Assembly: GCA_963663495.1 (NCBI GenBank)
Contig: OY760427.1
Location: 1,240,001-1,304,000 of the forward strand
Direction: 5' to 3'
Origin: G963663495 sp963663495
Lineage (GTDB): Bacteria > Bacteroidota > Rhodothermia > Rhodothermales > Bin80
Length of the DNA stretch: 64,000 nt
The position numbers and the translations under genes are program-made. Position 1 is the stretch's first letter. Each line of letters opens with the position of its first letter. The notes beneath the pieces were generated by a model. The model was not told where the DNA came from, made no database searches, and saw nothing but the letters and a program-made list of their open reading frames with translations. Shown here piece after piece: positions 1 to 9,153 of the stretch.

Positions 1-1
1 C

Positions 2-460
2 GGTATGCAGACGCGGGGGGTCCATGTGGCTCGCCGGCTGCAGGCCATGATCGGCCAGTTTGAAGGCATTGAGTTGCCGCTCGGGATTCTGGATGTTACC
101 ATGTACCGGGATGATCTTCGACAGCTCGCGTATACACACCATGTACGGGCAACGCGAATAGCGTTCGATGTTACCGACCGTCACCTTGTCCTCATTGACG
201 ATGTCCTGTACACGGGCAGGACGGCCCGTGCTGCGATGGACGCGCTGATGGATGTAGGCAGGCCGGCAAGTATTCGCCTGCTGATAGTAATTGACCGAGG
301 ATGGCGCGAGCTTCCGATCCGCGCGGATATTGTTGGGCGTGATATTCCTACGATACCCGGCGAAGAGGTGCGCGTTCGACTACGAGAATGTGACGGGGTA
401 GACGGTGTGTGGCTTGTAGAAACCTCCAAGCCCGCTACTGTACATCCGCGGGAGACGTGA
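2..460 (+). CDS. pyrR: PyrR bifunctional regulator / uracil phosphoribosyltransferase, 5'-partial
   Basis: PyrR binds pyr mRNA to attenuate the pyrimidine operon and has weak uracil phosphoribosyltransferase activity. The frame is open to the left edge, so the N-terminus (roughly 25 residues) lies outside the window; the Met at base 5 is probably internal, because family members read GIxTRGV here. Seen: the TRGVHVARRL segment and the PRPP-binding loop VLIDDVLYTGRTARAAMDAL near residues 63-82, followed by the usual LIVIDRGWRELPIRADIVG stretch. The stop overlaps the pyrB start by one base (TGATG), so the two genes are translationally coupled, which is the classic pyrR-pyrB order. Identification is firm; whether it regulates by attenuation here cannot be judged because the leader is outside the window. 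Confidence 0.93.
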   Translation, partial: GMQTRGVHVARRLQAMIGQFEGIELPLGILDVTMYRDDLRQLAYTHHVRATRIAFDVTDRHLVLIDDVLYTGRTARAAMDALMDVGRPASIRLLIVIDRGWRELPIRADIVGRDIPTIPGEEVRVRLRECDGVDGVWLVETSKPATVHPRET

Positions 461-1404
461 TGGCTACACCTGTCGTGGCGGAGTCCCTGAGTTGCAGGCA
501 CCTCTTGGGGCTCGAAGATGTACGTCGCGATGAAATCCAGCTGATACTGCAGACGGCCAGGGAGTTCAGGAAGGTGCTGGAACGCCCTATTCGCCAGGTG
601 CCAGCCCTACGCGGCGTTACGGTCGTTAACTTGTTTTTTGAACCCTCTACGCGTACGCGAATTTCTTTTGAGCTTGCTGAGCAGCGTCTGTCGGCCTCTA
701 CGATCAGCATGGCTGCCATCGGGTCCTCGGTAGCAAAGGGAGAGACGCTAAAGGACACGGCGCGAACTCTGGAGGCCATGAAAGTTGATATGGCTGTCGT
801 GCGGCACGAATCCCCCGGCGCGCCTCACTTTCTCACGCGATGTATTGACGCGCAGATCATCAATGCGGGGGACGGAGCTCACGAGCATCCCACGCAGGCG
901 CTGCTTGACTTGATGACCATCAGCGAATACTGTTCCGATCTGGGGGGGTTGCGTGTGTCCATCATCGGCGATATCGCACACAGCCGTGTGGCGCGTTCCA
1001 ATATTTTCGGGCTGCGGACCATGGGGGCGGAGGTGACACTTTGTGCGCCGCGGACGCTTCTGCCATTGGGTGTGGAGCATATGGGGGTCCGCGTGACGCA
1101 CCGGATCAATGAAGCTCTTGAGGGTTGCGATGTGGCTATGGCGCTTCGCATGCAGCTGGAGCGCCAGCGTGTCAGCCTCGTTCCCAGTATTCGTGAGTAC
1201 CACCAGATCTTCGGAATCCGCATGGTGCATCTGGAGCAGAACCCGGAATTGCTCGTCATGCATCCTGGTCCCGTTAATCGCGGTGTTGAGCTGGCCTCTG
1301 ACGTGGTGGACCATGAGCGTTCGATCATTCTGGACCAAGTCACCAATGGTGTAGCGGTTCGCATGGCAGTCGTGTATCTCCTTGCGTCGCGCATGGACGA
1401 CTAG
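460..1404 (+). CDS. pyrB: Aspartate carbamoyltransferase catalytic subunit
   Basis: Condenses carbamoyl phosphate with aspartate, the committed step of pyrimidine synthesis, in the cytoplasm. 314 residues, the normal catalytic-chain length. Seen: carbamoyl-phosphate loop FFEPSTRTRISFE near residues 58-70, HEHPTQALLD near 145-154, and HPGPVNRGVE in the C-terminal domain. An upstream in-frame start exists at 409, but ATG at 460 overlaps the pyrR stop, follows a GGGAG motif and gives the expected length. No pyrI follows; the next DNA is a TnpB element, so any further pyr gene of the operon is not adjacent. Confidence 0.96.
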   Translation: MATPVVAESLSCRHLLGLEDVRRDEIQLILQTAREFRKVLERPIRQVPALRGVTVVNLFFEPSTRTRISFELAEQRLSASTISMAAIGSSVAKGETLKDTARTLEAMKVDMAVVRHESPGAPHFLTRCIDAQIINAGDGAHEHPTQALLDLMTISEYCSDLGGLRVSIIGDIAHSRVARSNIFGLRTMGAEVTLCAPRTLLPLGVEHMGVRVTHRINEALEGCDVAMALRMQLERQRVSLVPSIREYHQIFGIRMVHLEQNPELLVMHPGPVNRGVELASDVVDHERSIILDQVTNGVAVRMAVVYLLASRMDD

Positions 1405-1406
1405 AG

Positions 1407-1428
1407 TATTTGTGGCAGGAGACAAATA
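1407..1428 (+). terminator. Possible weak terminator after pyrB
   Basis: A perfect 7-bp AT-rich inverted repeat (TATTTGT / ACAAATA, 8-base loop) begins three bases after the pyrB stop. It has no GC-rich stem and only scattered T residues after it, so termination is inferred from position alone. Confidence 0.25.
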
Positions 1429-1630
1429 ATCTTGTTCTGAAGCGGTCGTGACCATCGCGGCCATGGATGTTCAGGTTTCAGGGATGTTAGTGGTGGTAGT
1501 AACACGGGCATGACGAAAGCTTGGGCGTATAGGAATGTACGGTTGCAGTTTAGCGTGCACGCTGCCTGCACTAAGGAACCTGCCCCCATTTCGTTGGCCT
1601 CTTCCTGTATGCACGGGCCTAAGAAAGAAT

Positions 1631-3087
1631 GGGAATTATCTACGTGAGTGACCAACTGTACACAGTGAGGCACTAGTATCAATTTCACGGGTCATAGGGG
1701 TCGGTAACCCGAACGCCCCTTGCCGTGCAGAAGCCCCAATCCCGGAGGCCAGTATGTTTGCAGCCGCATTCAGGTCTGCATGATCCGCATGTCCACAGGA
1801 CACACACTTGAATTTGCTCTGCGTCTTACGGTTACTCGCTTCTGTGTGCCCACACACAGAACACCGCTGACTCGTATAGGCAGCGGTAACCATTATCACC
1901 TTGCGGCACTTATAGCCCAGCATCTGTTCCAGCTGGCCCCAACCTGTTCGCAGTATCCCACGGTTGAGGCCAGACTTCTGTCTGACGTTTGTGCCAAAGC
2001 TCTCCATCGTCCCCTTAGCTGAACGAGTCATCGCTTTGATCTTCAGGTCCTCCACTATCACCGTTGAGGAGCAATTGGCAATACTGCGACTTACCTGGTG
2101 GTTCGCATTCTTGAGGATGTTAGCACGCTTGCGCTGTATGCGGGCGATTCTATGCTTCCGCCTGTTACGACGGTTGGAGCCTTTCTTCCGTCTCGCCAGT
2201 CTTCGCTGATGCCGCTTCAACTTGGCATCAAGACGCTTCGTATCCGGTTGTCTGATAATGCTTGTATCGCCCTCTGTGGAGACCATAGCGATCTGCCCGC
2301 AATTACGGTCAATGCCTACAGCACCGCCGGTATCCTCTATTACAGGTGCCTCCATCTTGTAGCAGATGACAGCATACCCTTTGCCGGCGTTCTTCTTTAC
2401 CGTGGCTTTGACGGGTATACCATCAGGGTACGGGTTGCCTCCCCGCCTGCGGAGCGCCATATATCCCACTTTCGGGATATACAGCTTGCCATCCCGAACC
2501 CTTACGTTATCCGGGATCGTGAACGAAGGCGTACTACCACGTCTGGAATGGAATCTCGGTCTTCTCTTACCCTCCTTGAAGAATGCCTTCCATGCATCCG
2601 CTTGATATTTCAATGTGTATCTAACGACACCAAAGGAGTATTCAGGTAGCCACTCGACCGTGCGGCGCAGCGCCGTGAACCGCTTCCCCAGCGAGAAGAA
2701 GCTTACCGAGGGCGGCTTCTCTCCAGCCTCTTTCGCTTTCTTGTACGCCTCGCTCTGCTCTGCGAGGATGGCATTCCACACAAACCTACACGCACCCGCT
2801 AATCCAGCAAGTTGCTTGGCGTTACTCCGACTTCCGTGCAATAGCCTGAATGTGATATTGCGGTATGCACTAACCGTTTCGGGCATGGCATTGTGGTATA
2901 TAACTCCCTAATAGATGGCAATTATATAGCATGAATACCCACGTGTTGAGGTATTTGAAATAATTGCAGCTTTTCGTAAAAAGCAGGAACCGATTATGAA
3001 AAACTGGCGAAAGCCATCCTGTCTGCACCACCAAAGCACAATAAGTAACGCCTGCGAAAATGCGTGACACTCAGCTATATAACTCCC
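1631..3087 (-). mobile_element. TnpB-carrying TIR element, copy A (complete, with 8-bp target duplication)
   Basis: A 1457-bp unit. The right end, read on the minus strand, starts GGGAGTTATATAGCTGAGTG and the left end reads GGGAATTATCTACGTGAGTG; these are inverted repeats matching at 17 of 22 positions. It is flanked by a perfect 8-bp direct repeat GAAAGAAT at 1623-1630 and 3088-3095. On the minus strand the order is terminal repeat, about 171-bp non-coding leader, 8-bp spacer, a second copy of the terminal repeat, tnpB, right end. IS200/IS605-type elements have neither inverted termini nor target duplications, so this is a DDE-type structure carrying tnpB. It contains no transposase, so it is non-autonomous. 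Confidence 0.85.
1636..2886 (-). CDS. tnpB: TnpB RNA-guided endonuclease (OrfB family), copy A
   Basis: 416 residues, full family length. TnpB is the RuvC-like ancestor of Cas12, guided by an RNA from the element's right end. Seen: N-terminal helical segment with FVWNAILAEQSEAY, central GSTPSFTIPDNVRVRDGKL, RuvC-I VGIDRNCGQIAMV (Asp193), RuvC-II VEDLKIKAM (Glu279), a CxxC...CxxC zinc ribbon (CSVCGHTEAS, CVSCGHADH) and RuvC-III ADLNAAANI (Asp371). All three catalytic acids are present and the frame is unbroken, so it may be active. The start codon lies inside the second terminal-repeat copy and the stop lies within a few bases of the right end. In known systems the guide RNA overlaps the tnpB 3' end; whether it does so here is inference. 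Very similar to the copies at 25069, 35995 and 46253 and the fragment at 10367. Confidence 0.93.
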   Translation of the reverse strand: MPETVSAYRNITFRLLHGSRSNAKQLAGLAGACRFVWNAILAEQSEAYKKAKEAGEKPPSVSFFSLGKRFTALRRTVEWLPEYSFGVVRYTLKYQADAWKAFFKEGKRRPRFHSRRGSTPSFTIPDNVRVRDGKLYIPKVGYMALRRRGGNPYPDGIPVKATVKKNAGKGYAVICYKMEAPVIEDTGGAVGIDRNCGQIAMVSTEGDTSIIRQPDTKRLDAKLKRHQRRLARRKKGSNRRNRRKHRIARIQRKRANILKNANHQVSRSIANCSSTVIVEDLKIKAMTRSAKGTMESFGTNVRQKSGLNRGILRTGWGQLEQMLGYKCRKVIMVTAAYTSQRCSVCGHTEASNRKTQSKFKCVSCGHADHADLNAAANILASGIGASARQGAFGLPTPMTREIDTSASLCTVGHSRR

Positions 3088-3095
3088 GAAAGAAT

Positions 3096-4176
3096 CATGC
3101 GCTGCTAAGTTCGGGTAGATGGCAACGAAGCAGGCAGGTCGTCTGGAAGATCGTGGCTGGATTCACTGCTTTCGAAGTGTGGGAGGACATCCTTGCGTGC
3201 CGAAAATGTTACGTTGCCGGCGGAAAGGCGCGAAACCGAGGTGAGGAGCACGATTGCGTACGGTGACAGTTTCGGTGGCTTCCAAGCCCTGCCCATCGCG
3301 GGGAATGCGAACAGCTTGAAAGCCTTAGAAGCTTATCCTCGTCCAACTGGTAGGCGCCGGCCGGCCAGCTTCCCGGCCGGGAGCACCGTCCCGACTGTCA
3401 AGAACCCATTGCACATCTCCTTCCCGAAGGCGTTTCAGCCGGGACCTGCGATCATCAGTTACGGGCAGAAGATGATGGGCTTAGCGGCTGGAGAAAAGCG
3501 AGCCGTAGCGCTTTGGGGCATATTGCAATACGGGTAACCTGTCGGCCTTTTGCGAACGAGATCGCAAACTTGGGCGTTATCCCGCCATGTGTACGGCGGT
3601 GCTGGGGCAGAACCTGTGCACAAATTCCTTGCAGGGTGCGCATATCAGCACGCTCTTCATGCTGAGGCGCAAGCGTGATCGCGCGGCTCAACAATTCGTG
3701 CCGCATTGTTCGTGAAAGCCAGCGCGAGAACCCTGAAGCGACCTCTCCTGCCCCGTCCGGCAGTTGAGTTCTTGCACGTCAGTATGCGAGTCTTCCCGGA
3801 ACCCGGCCCCGACAGTGAGCGGCCTGTCCGCCCAGTCTACGACTCTACGCTGTATGGGCGTGAGCTTGCACAGTTTACTTGAGAAGCCATCGTTCATCAA
3901 TGTCTCGCAGAGAATAGATGGCTTGAGCAGCACCTACTTACTACGCCGATCCGCATCAGCGGGGGTGTGGTCAATGTCAATTCCCCCAAAGATGGTTGCA
4001 TAGATGGGGTTACCATATTCTGTCTTCCCCAGGTGCGGCACATACGTGTACTCAACGCCCAATCCGACGATGTGGCAGTGTCATAGGCGCCTTGCAAAGA
4101 CCAACAAGCCGTGTTTGCGATGGTCCGGAATCTTACAGGACATTCTCGTCACAGTACCCCGAGTGGCGCCTAACTC
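3096..4176. other. Intergenic, no convincing gene (1.1 kb)
   Basis: Several short open frames exist on both strands, the longest 114 codons at 3193-3537, but none has a recognisable motif or start context. A GC-rich inverted repeat (CCGGCC...GGCCGG) lies at 3361-3380 without a T-run. The stretch may be decayed coding DNA. Confidence 0.5.
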
Positions 4177-5274
4177 CTAGCCGAGCTTTCGCACCGTGGA
4201 GTGGATTGACTGTGTCCGGTCGCGTAGCATGCCGCCATTGTGATCCGTCATTGCGGCCTGAATTTCGGCCACGATGGCTATGGCGATCTCCTCCGGGGTC
4301 TCCGCTCCAATATCCAGGCCGACCGGCCCGAACAAGCGGTCCGTAGCGTGTGGTTGCCGAATTTTCAGGTCCTCCGCTATCCGCGCCGCTCGAACGCGCG
4401 GGCCAAGTAACCCGATGTATTGAACTGGGCTTTTGAGGATTGCCTTTGTCACTGCGCGGTCTCGCACATAATGGTGGTTCATGACGACAACGGCAGAGCG
4501 ATTGTCCAGGGCAACAAATCTGGTCAAGTCTTCCGGGTGCATCAGGAACGTGTAGTCATCGGCCGCTGGAGCAATGGATTCAAGCTTCGCTGCAGGTGCG
4601 CTTCCCACTAAAGAAACCTGCCAGCCCAAAGCCTTGCCAGCCTGTGCGACAGGTGCCACATCAAGCCCGGAGCCAAACAGTACGAGACGGATAGGGGGGA
4701 GGATAGCTTCAAGCAGTAGTTCCAGCGGATTGTGTCTGACGATTGTGTGCCTCCCGGTAGCTTCAACCCGCGCGACCTCCCTAGCAGGAATACGGAAGAC
4801 ATGGTCGGTATCGGATTCTTGATACCCGGACCGCCACACAACCTTTTGTCCCAGTAGGTCCAGAGACCCCTCAATGACCTGCACCAGGACACACGGGCTT
4901 CGGTCTTTATGCGCACGGGCCGTGACTTCCAGCGGATCAAGGCGCTTACTGCTGGGGAAGGGTTCGATTAGAACATCTACTGTCCCGACACAGCCTGCGC
5001 CAAACCCTGTAATCTCGTTCTCATCTGACAGATCGAAGGATTCAATACGGCAGCGCCCCGTCGCCAAGACCTCTTGAGAAATTCGGGCGGCCTCTGATTC
5101 CAGGCAACCTCCGCTAATCAGTCCCGTGGGGCGACCGTCACCGGTCACGAGCAGGCGGGCTCCAGGCCTGCGATATGTTGATCCTCCAGAGCGAACGACC
5201 GTGGCGACCGCATATCTTTTACCGCTGCGGCGCAGGCAGTCGGCATCGGTAAGCATGTGAATTAGGGCAGTCAC
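4177..5274 (-). CDS. xdhC: XdhC/CoxI family molybdoenzyme maturation factor
   Basis: XdhC-family proteins bind molybdenum cofactor, promote its sulfuration and hand it to xanthine dehydrogenase or CO-dehydrogenase-like enzymes. 365 residues. Seen: N-terminal XdhC/CoxI domain with ATVVRSGGSTYRRPGARLLV, LISGGCLESE and GFGAGCVGTVDVLIEP (residues about 24-105), and a C-terminal Rossmann XdhC_C domain starting near IRLVLFGSGLDVAPVAQAG (about 195-335) with GPVGLDIGAETPEEIAIAI. It is transcribed divergently from coxSLMD across a 136-bp gap, so it probably serves that enzyme. Whether it acts on this hydroxylase alone or on others elsewhere is not visible. Confidence 0.9.
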   Translation of the reverse strand: MTALIHMLTDADCLRRSGKRYAVATVVRSGGSTYRRPGARLLVTGDGRPTGLISGGCLESEAARISQEVLATGRCRIESFDLSDENEITGFGAGCVGTVDVLIEPFPSSKRLDPLEVTARAHKDRSPCVLVQVIEGSLDLLGQKVVWRSGYQESDTDHVFRIPAREVARVEATGRHTIVRHNPLELLLEAILPPIRLVLFGSGLDVAPVAQAGKALGWQVSLVGSAPAAKLESIAPAADDYTFLMHPEDLTRFVALDNRSAVVVMNHHYVRDRAVTKAILKSPVQYIGLLGPRVRAARIAEDLKIRQPHATDRLFGPVGLDIGAETPEEIAIAIVAEIQAAMTDHNGGMLRDRTQSIHSTVRKLG

Positions 5275-5410
5275 GAAAACTTATGTGATCCGAAGCGCGA
5301 AAATACGCGATACACCGTTGAAAGTATTCCCGAAAACTGGTATCTACAGGCTACACAAGCATAATCATTACTATCTCACCCTTTATAGATCAATCGTTTG
5401 GAGGCCAAGC

Positions 5411-5872
5411 ATGAGCCACAAAGTCCATGTGATCGTCAATTCCACAGCACATGAGGTTGAGGTGGAGCCCCGCCAGCTGCTGGTGGAGTTTCTGAGAGAC
5501 ACCCTCGGACTTACCGGCACGCATGTTGGTTGCGATACTAGCCAGTGCGGGGCGTGTAATGTTATCGTGAATGGGAGCTGTGTCAAGTCTTGCACGGTAT
5601 TGACTGTACAGTGTGACGGCTGCGAGGTGACATCCATTGAGGGTATGGAGAACGGTGGATTGCATCCGCTGCAGGATGCGTTTCGTGAAGAGCACGGCCT
5701 CCAGTGTGGCTTTTGCACGCCCGGAATGATTATGGCGGCGGTAGATCTCCTATCGCACAATCCGTCACCATCCGAAGAGGAAATCCGCCATGCCCTTGAG
5801 GGCAACTATTGCCGGTGCACGGGATACCACAATATCGTGCGCGCCATCCAGCGCGCAGCTGCCGCCATGTAA
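5411..5872 (+). CDS. coxS: Molybdenum hydroxylase 2Fe-2S subunit (CoxS-like)
   Basis: Small electron-transfer subunit of an xanthine-oxidase-family hydroxylase. 153 residues from ATG 5411, which follows TTGGAGG; an upstream in-frame start at 5285 would add an unconserved extension. Seen: plant-type 2Fe-2S site CDTSQCGACNV with a following Cys near residue 60, then the helical second cluster domain with CGFCTPGM and CRCTGYHNIVRAI. All eight cluster cysteines are present. First gene of coxS-coxL-coxM-coxD, with 37 bp to coxL. Confidence 0.95.
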   Translation: MSHKVHVIVNSTAHEVEVEPRQLLVEFLRDTLGLTGTHVGCDTSQCGACNVIVNGSCVKSCTVLTVQCDGCEVTSIEGMENGGLHPLQDAFREEHGLQCGFCTPGMIMAAVDLLSHNPSPSEEEIRHALEGNYCRCTGYHNIVRAIQRAAAAM

Positions 5873-5909
5873 TGTCGGAATAACCCCCAACCATAACCAG
5901 CAGGTAACC

Positions 5910-8246
5910 ATGGCTGACTATATCGGCAAATCTGTCAAGCGCGTTGAGGACCGTCGCTTTATCACCGGGCGGGGCAACTATACGGATGATATTGTGATTC
6001 CGAAGATGACCTTTGCATGGATCGTACGGAGTCCGTATGCACACGCTCGGATTCGAAGTATAAACACAGCGGAGGCTGCATCCCAGCCCGGCGTGGTGGC
6101 GGTATTTGTCGGGCAGGATCTGGTTGATGACGGTATCAACCCTATCCCGACGGGATGGCAGATAGGCGATGACATGAAGGAGCCTCCGCATCATACGTTG
6201 GCCGTTGATAAGGTGCGCCATGTCGGAGATGGTGTGGCTGTCATCATTGCCGAATCTAGGCAGGCTGCTCACGATGCTGCCGAAATGCTGGAGGTGGACT
6301 ATGAACCACTAGGGGCGGTGGTGGGGATGGATGCTGCCCTTGCCGAAGGAGCGCCGTTGGTTCACGATGGTGCGCCCGACAACGTGTCCTTCACTTGGCA
6401 GTTGGGCGACGAGGACGCCACCATGAAAGCGCTCGCGAATGCGCACCACGTGACGACATACGAGTTGGTGAACCAGCGCCTGATACCCAATGCCATCGAA
6501 CCGCGGTCAGTGATTGGTCATCATAATGACGCGACGGGCGAGCTGACGCTCTATACGAGCTCCCAGAATCCGCACTTGATTCGCCTGCTGTTATGTGCGT
6601 TTGTCACGGGGTTGCCCGAGCACAAGGTGCGCGTGATATCGCCTGATGTGGGTGGTGGGTTCGGAAGCAAGATTTTTCACTACCCGGAAGAGGTGCTCTG
6701 CGCCTGGGCGACGCGAAAAATCAATCGTCCGGTCAAGTGGACGGCCGAGCGCAGCGAGAGCTTTGTGACGGACGCGCAGGGCAGGGATCACATCACGACC
6801 GCAAAGATGGCGTTTGATGGCGGTGGCAAGATTACGGGCCTGCACGTAGAAACGATGGCAAATATGGGGGCCTATTTATCAACCTTCGCAGGTGGCATCC
6901 CCACATGGCTGTACGGCACGCTCCTGGCCGGTCAGTATGCGACGCCGGCCATCAGTGTGCACACCAAAGGTATTTTTACCAACACCGTCCCGGTTGATGC
7001 GCTCAGGGGAGCAGGTCGCCCGGAGGCGACGTTTCTGCTCGAGCGGATGCTAGATATCGCGGCAGGGGAACTGGGAAGAGACCCTGTCGAACTTCGAAGG
7101 TTGAATTTTATCCGGTCCGATCAGTTTCCCTACACTACTCCCGTCGTATTGCAGTATGATAGCGGGGACTATGACGCCGCATTGGACCGTGCCTTGGAGA
7201 TGGCGGGGTATGAGGACCTGCGGCGTATGCAGGAGGAAGCGCGCGAACAAGGTCGCTTGGTCGGGATAGGCTTTTCAACCTATATTGAGGCTTGCGGAAT
7301 AGCGCCTTCGGCTGTAGCTGGAGCCATCGGAGCGCGGGCAGGGCTGTACGAAAGCGGGATGATACGCGTGCATCCGACAGGCAAAGTGCAGGTGTATACA
7401 GGTGTGCACTCGCACGGTCAAGGCCATGAGACCACCTTTGCGCAGTTGGTTGCCCACCACCTGCAGATTCCGATGGAGGATGTGGAACTCGTTCATGGCG
7501 ATACCGCGCAGATTCCCTTTGGAATGGGTACCTACGGGTCGCGCAGCCTGGCGGTAGGTGGGAGTGCCATTTACCGGGCTGTGGAGAAAGTCCTTACTAA
7601 GGCCCGCAAGATTGCGGCACACAAGCTTGAGGCTGCCGAAGAGGACATAGTGTACCGTGAGGGTTCCTTCACTGTTGCCGGTACCGACCGGTCGGTTGGT
7701 TTTGCAGATATCGCGTTGACTGCCTATGTGCCCCACGACTATCCGATTGAAGAGTTGGAGCCCGGACTGGAGTTTAACGCCTTCTATGATCCCAAGAATT
7801 TTACTTTCCCGTTTGGTGCTCATATCAGTGTAGTGGAGGTAAATACCGAGACGGGGGAAGTGGAGATACTCCGGTACGTTGCTGTGGACGATGTTGGCGA
7901 GGTCATCAATCCCATGATCGTTGACGGGCAAGTGCACGGCGGCATTGCTCATGGCATTGGTCAGGCATTGATGGAGCACGGTGTGTACGACGATGACGGA
8001 CAACCTCTTAGCGGCAGCTTTATGGATTACACGATGCCGCGGGCTGCAGACCTCCCGATGTTTGAAGTAGATCGTACGGTGACGCCGTGTCCCCACAATC
8101 CTATCGGTGCCAAGGGCGCAGGGGAGACTGGCACCATTGCTGCCACGCCGTGCATCGTGAATGCGGTTTGTGACGCACTCCGCGTGCGTGACATTCCGAT
8201 GCCTCTCACTCCTGAGCGCGTATGGCGTGCGATGCAGTCTCGTTGA
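5910..8246 (+). CDS. coxL: Molybdenum hydroxylase large (Mo-pterin) subunit, CoxL-like, not a form I CO dehydrogenase
   Basis: Catalytic subunit that binds Mo-pterin and oxidises its substrate by hydroxylation. 778 residues from ATG 5910, shortly after coxS. Seen: N-terminal SVKRVEDRRFITGRGNYTDD, the Mo-pterin segment DVGGGFGSKIFHYPEE, and GAKGAGETGTIAATP near the C-terminus holding the catalytic Glu. The active-site loop reads DALRGAGRPEA. True form I CO dehydrogenases carry AYxCSFR and form II-like enzymes AYRGAGR; here Tyr is replaced by Leu. The enzyme is therefore best called an aerobic CO-dehydrogenase-like hydroxylase of unknown substrate (aldehyde, purine or N-heterocycle are possibilities). 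The coxS-L-M order differs from the M-S-L order of characterised CODH. Confidence 0.92.
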   Translation: MADYIGKSVKRVEDRRFITGRGNYTDDIVIPKMTFAWIVRSPYAHARIRSINTAEAASQPGVVAVFVGQDLVDDGINPIPTGWQIGDDMKEPPHHTLAVDKVRHVGDGVAVIIAESRQAAHDAAEMLEVDYEPLGAVVGMDAALAEGAPLVHDGAPDNVSFTWQLGDEDATMKALANAHHVTTYELVNQRLIPNAIEPRSVIGHHNDATGELTLYTSSQNPHLIRLLLCAFVTGLPEHKVRVISPDVGGGFGSKIFHYPEEVLCAWATRKINRPVKWTAERSESFVTDAQGRDHITTAKMAFDGGGKITGLHVETMANMGAYLSTFAGGIPTWLYGTLLAGQYATPAISVHTKGIFTNTVPVDALRGAGRPEATFLLERMLDIAAGELGRDPVELRRLNFIRSDQFPYTTPVVLQYDSGDYDAALDRALEMAGYEDLRRMQEEAREQGRLVGIGFSTYIEACGIAPSAVAGAIGARAGLYESGMIRVHPTGKVQVYTGVHSHGQGHETTFAQLVAHHLQIPMEDVELVHGDTAQIPFGMGTYGSRSLAVGGSAIYRAVEKVLTKARKIAAHKLEAAEEDIVYREGSFTVAGTDRSVGFADIALTAYVPHDYPIEELEPGLEFNAFYDPKNFTFPFGAHISVVEVNTETGEVEILRYVAVDDVGEVINPMIVDGQVHGGIAHGIGQALMEHGVYDDDGQPLSGSFMDYTMPRAADLPMFEVDRTVTPCPHNPIGAKGAGETGTIAATPCIVNAVCDALRVRDIPMPLTPERVWRAMQSR

Positions 8247-8281
8247 TCCTCCGTTTAATTCATCTTCAACCTTGATGTGCG

Positions 8282-9145
8282 ATGACACCTAGCGCTTTTG
8301 AATACGTCCGTGCCCGCTCCGTGGAGGATGCCTTGGTGCACTTGGCTGGCAGCGAGGATGCGAAGGTCCTGGCTGGCGGTCACAGCTTGCTGCCGGCCAT
8401 GAAGCTGCGACTTGATGATCCTGCTTTGCTTGTGGACATTTCCGGAATAGAGGCTCTCAAATCCACAGAACGTTTTGATGACTGTATTGCGGTCGGCGCA
8501 CTTGCTACCCACAGGAGCGTGGAGATGTCAGAGATAGTGCGTACGTACTGCGCACCGCTGGCGAAGGTCGCGGGCGGTATCGGCGATCCCCAAGTACGAA
8601 ACCGCGGCACGATTGGTGGCAGTCTGGCACACGCTGACCCCGCCGCGGACTACCCTGCCGTCGTTCTTGCACTGGATGCCACCGTATCGGTGCGCGGCCC
8701 GCAGGGTAGCAGGAAGATTGCAGCATCCGACTTTTTCCTCGGCCTCTTTGAGACGGCGCTGGAACCCCGGGAGTTGATCACAAAGGTATGTTTTCCGGTA
8801 TTGGGATCAGCTGAGGGTGCGGCGTATGCAAAGTTTGCCAATCCTGCCTCCAAGTATGCCGTGGTGGGAGTAGCTGCTTGGGTTGTCATGACCGATGGCA
8901 TATGCACCGATGTTCGTTTGGGTGTTACAGGTGCCGCGTCGCGCCCGCACCGCGTTACGGCAGTAGAAGCAGCATTACGGGGGACTGCGATGGACGCTGC
9001 CATTATAGAATCTGCTACGGAAGGGTTCGCACGGCCAGATGCTTTACTCGGCGATCTTGGGGGGTCGCGAGAGTACCGGTCGCACCTATGTACGGTCATG
9101 GCACGCCGGGCCATCAGCGAGGCTGTCGCCCAGGCTTCCGCATAG
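8282..9145 (+). CDS. coxM: Molybdenum hydroxylase FAD subunit (CoxM-like)
   Basis: Medium subunit that passes electrons from the iron-sulfur subunit through FAD to the acceptor. 287 residues, normal for the family. Seen: FAD-binding AGGHSLLPAMKLR near residues 36-48 and RNRGTIGGSLAHADPAADYP near 103-122, then the CO dehydrogenase flavoprotein C-terminal domain. Starts 36 bp after coxL and ends 8 bp before coxD, so it is clearly in the operon. Confidence 0.95.
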   Translation: MTPSAFEYVRARSVEDALVHLAGSEDAKVLAGGHSLLPAMKLRLDDPALLVDISGIEALKSTERFDDCIAVGALATHRSVEMSEIVRTYCAPLAKVAGGIGDPQVRNRGTIGGSLAHADPAADYPAVVLALDATVSVRGPQGSRKIAASDFFLGLFETALEPRELITKVCFPVLGSAEGAAYAKFANPASKYAVVGVAAWVVMTDGICTDVRLGVTGAASRPHRVTAVEAALRGTAMDAAIIESATEGFARPDALLGDLGGSREYRSHLCTVMARRAISEAVAQASA

Positions 9146-9153
9146 GAAGCATA

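Noticed and set aside
748..1464. 238-codon minus-strand frame opposite pyrB
   Set aside because: Antisense to a certain gene, His/Thr-rich shadow with no motif.
7275..8288. 337-codon minus-strand frame opposite coxL
   Set aside because: Antisense shadow of a conserved gene, with no recognisable family.
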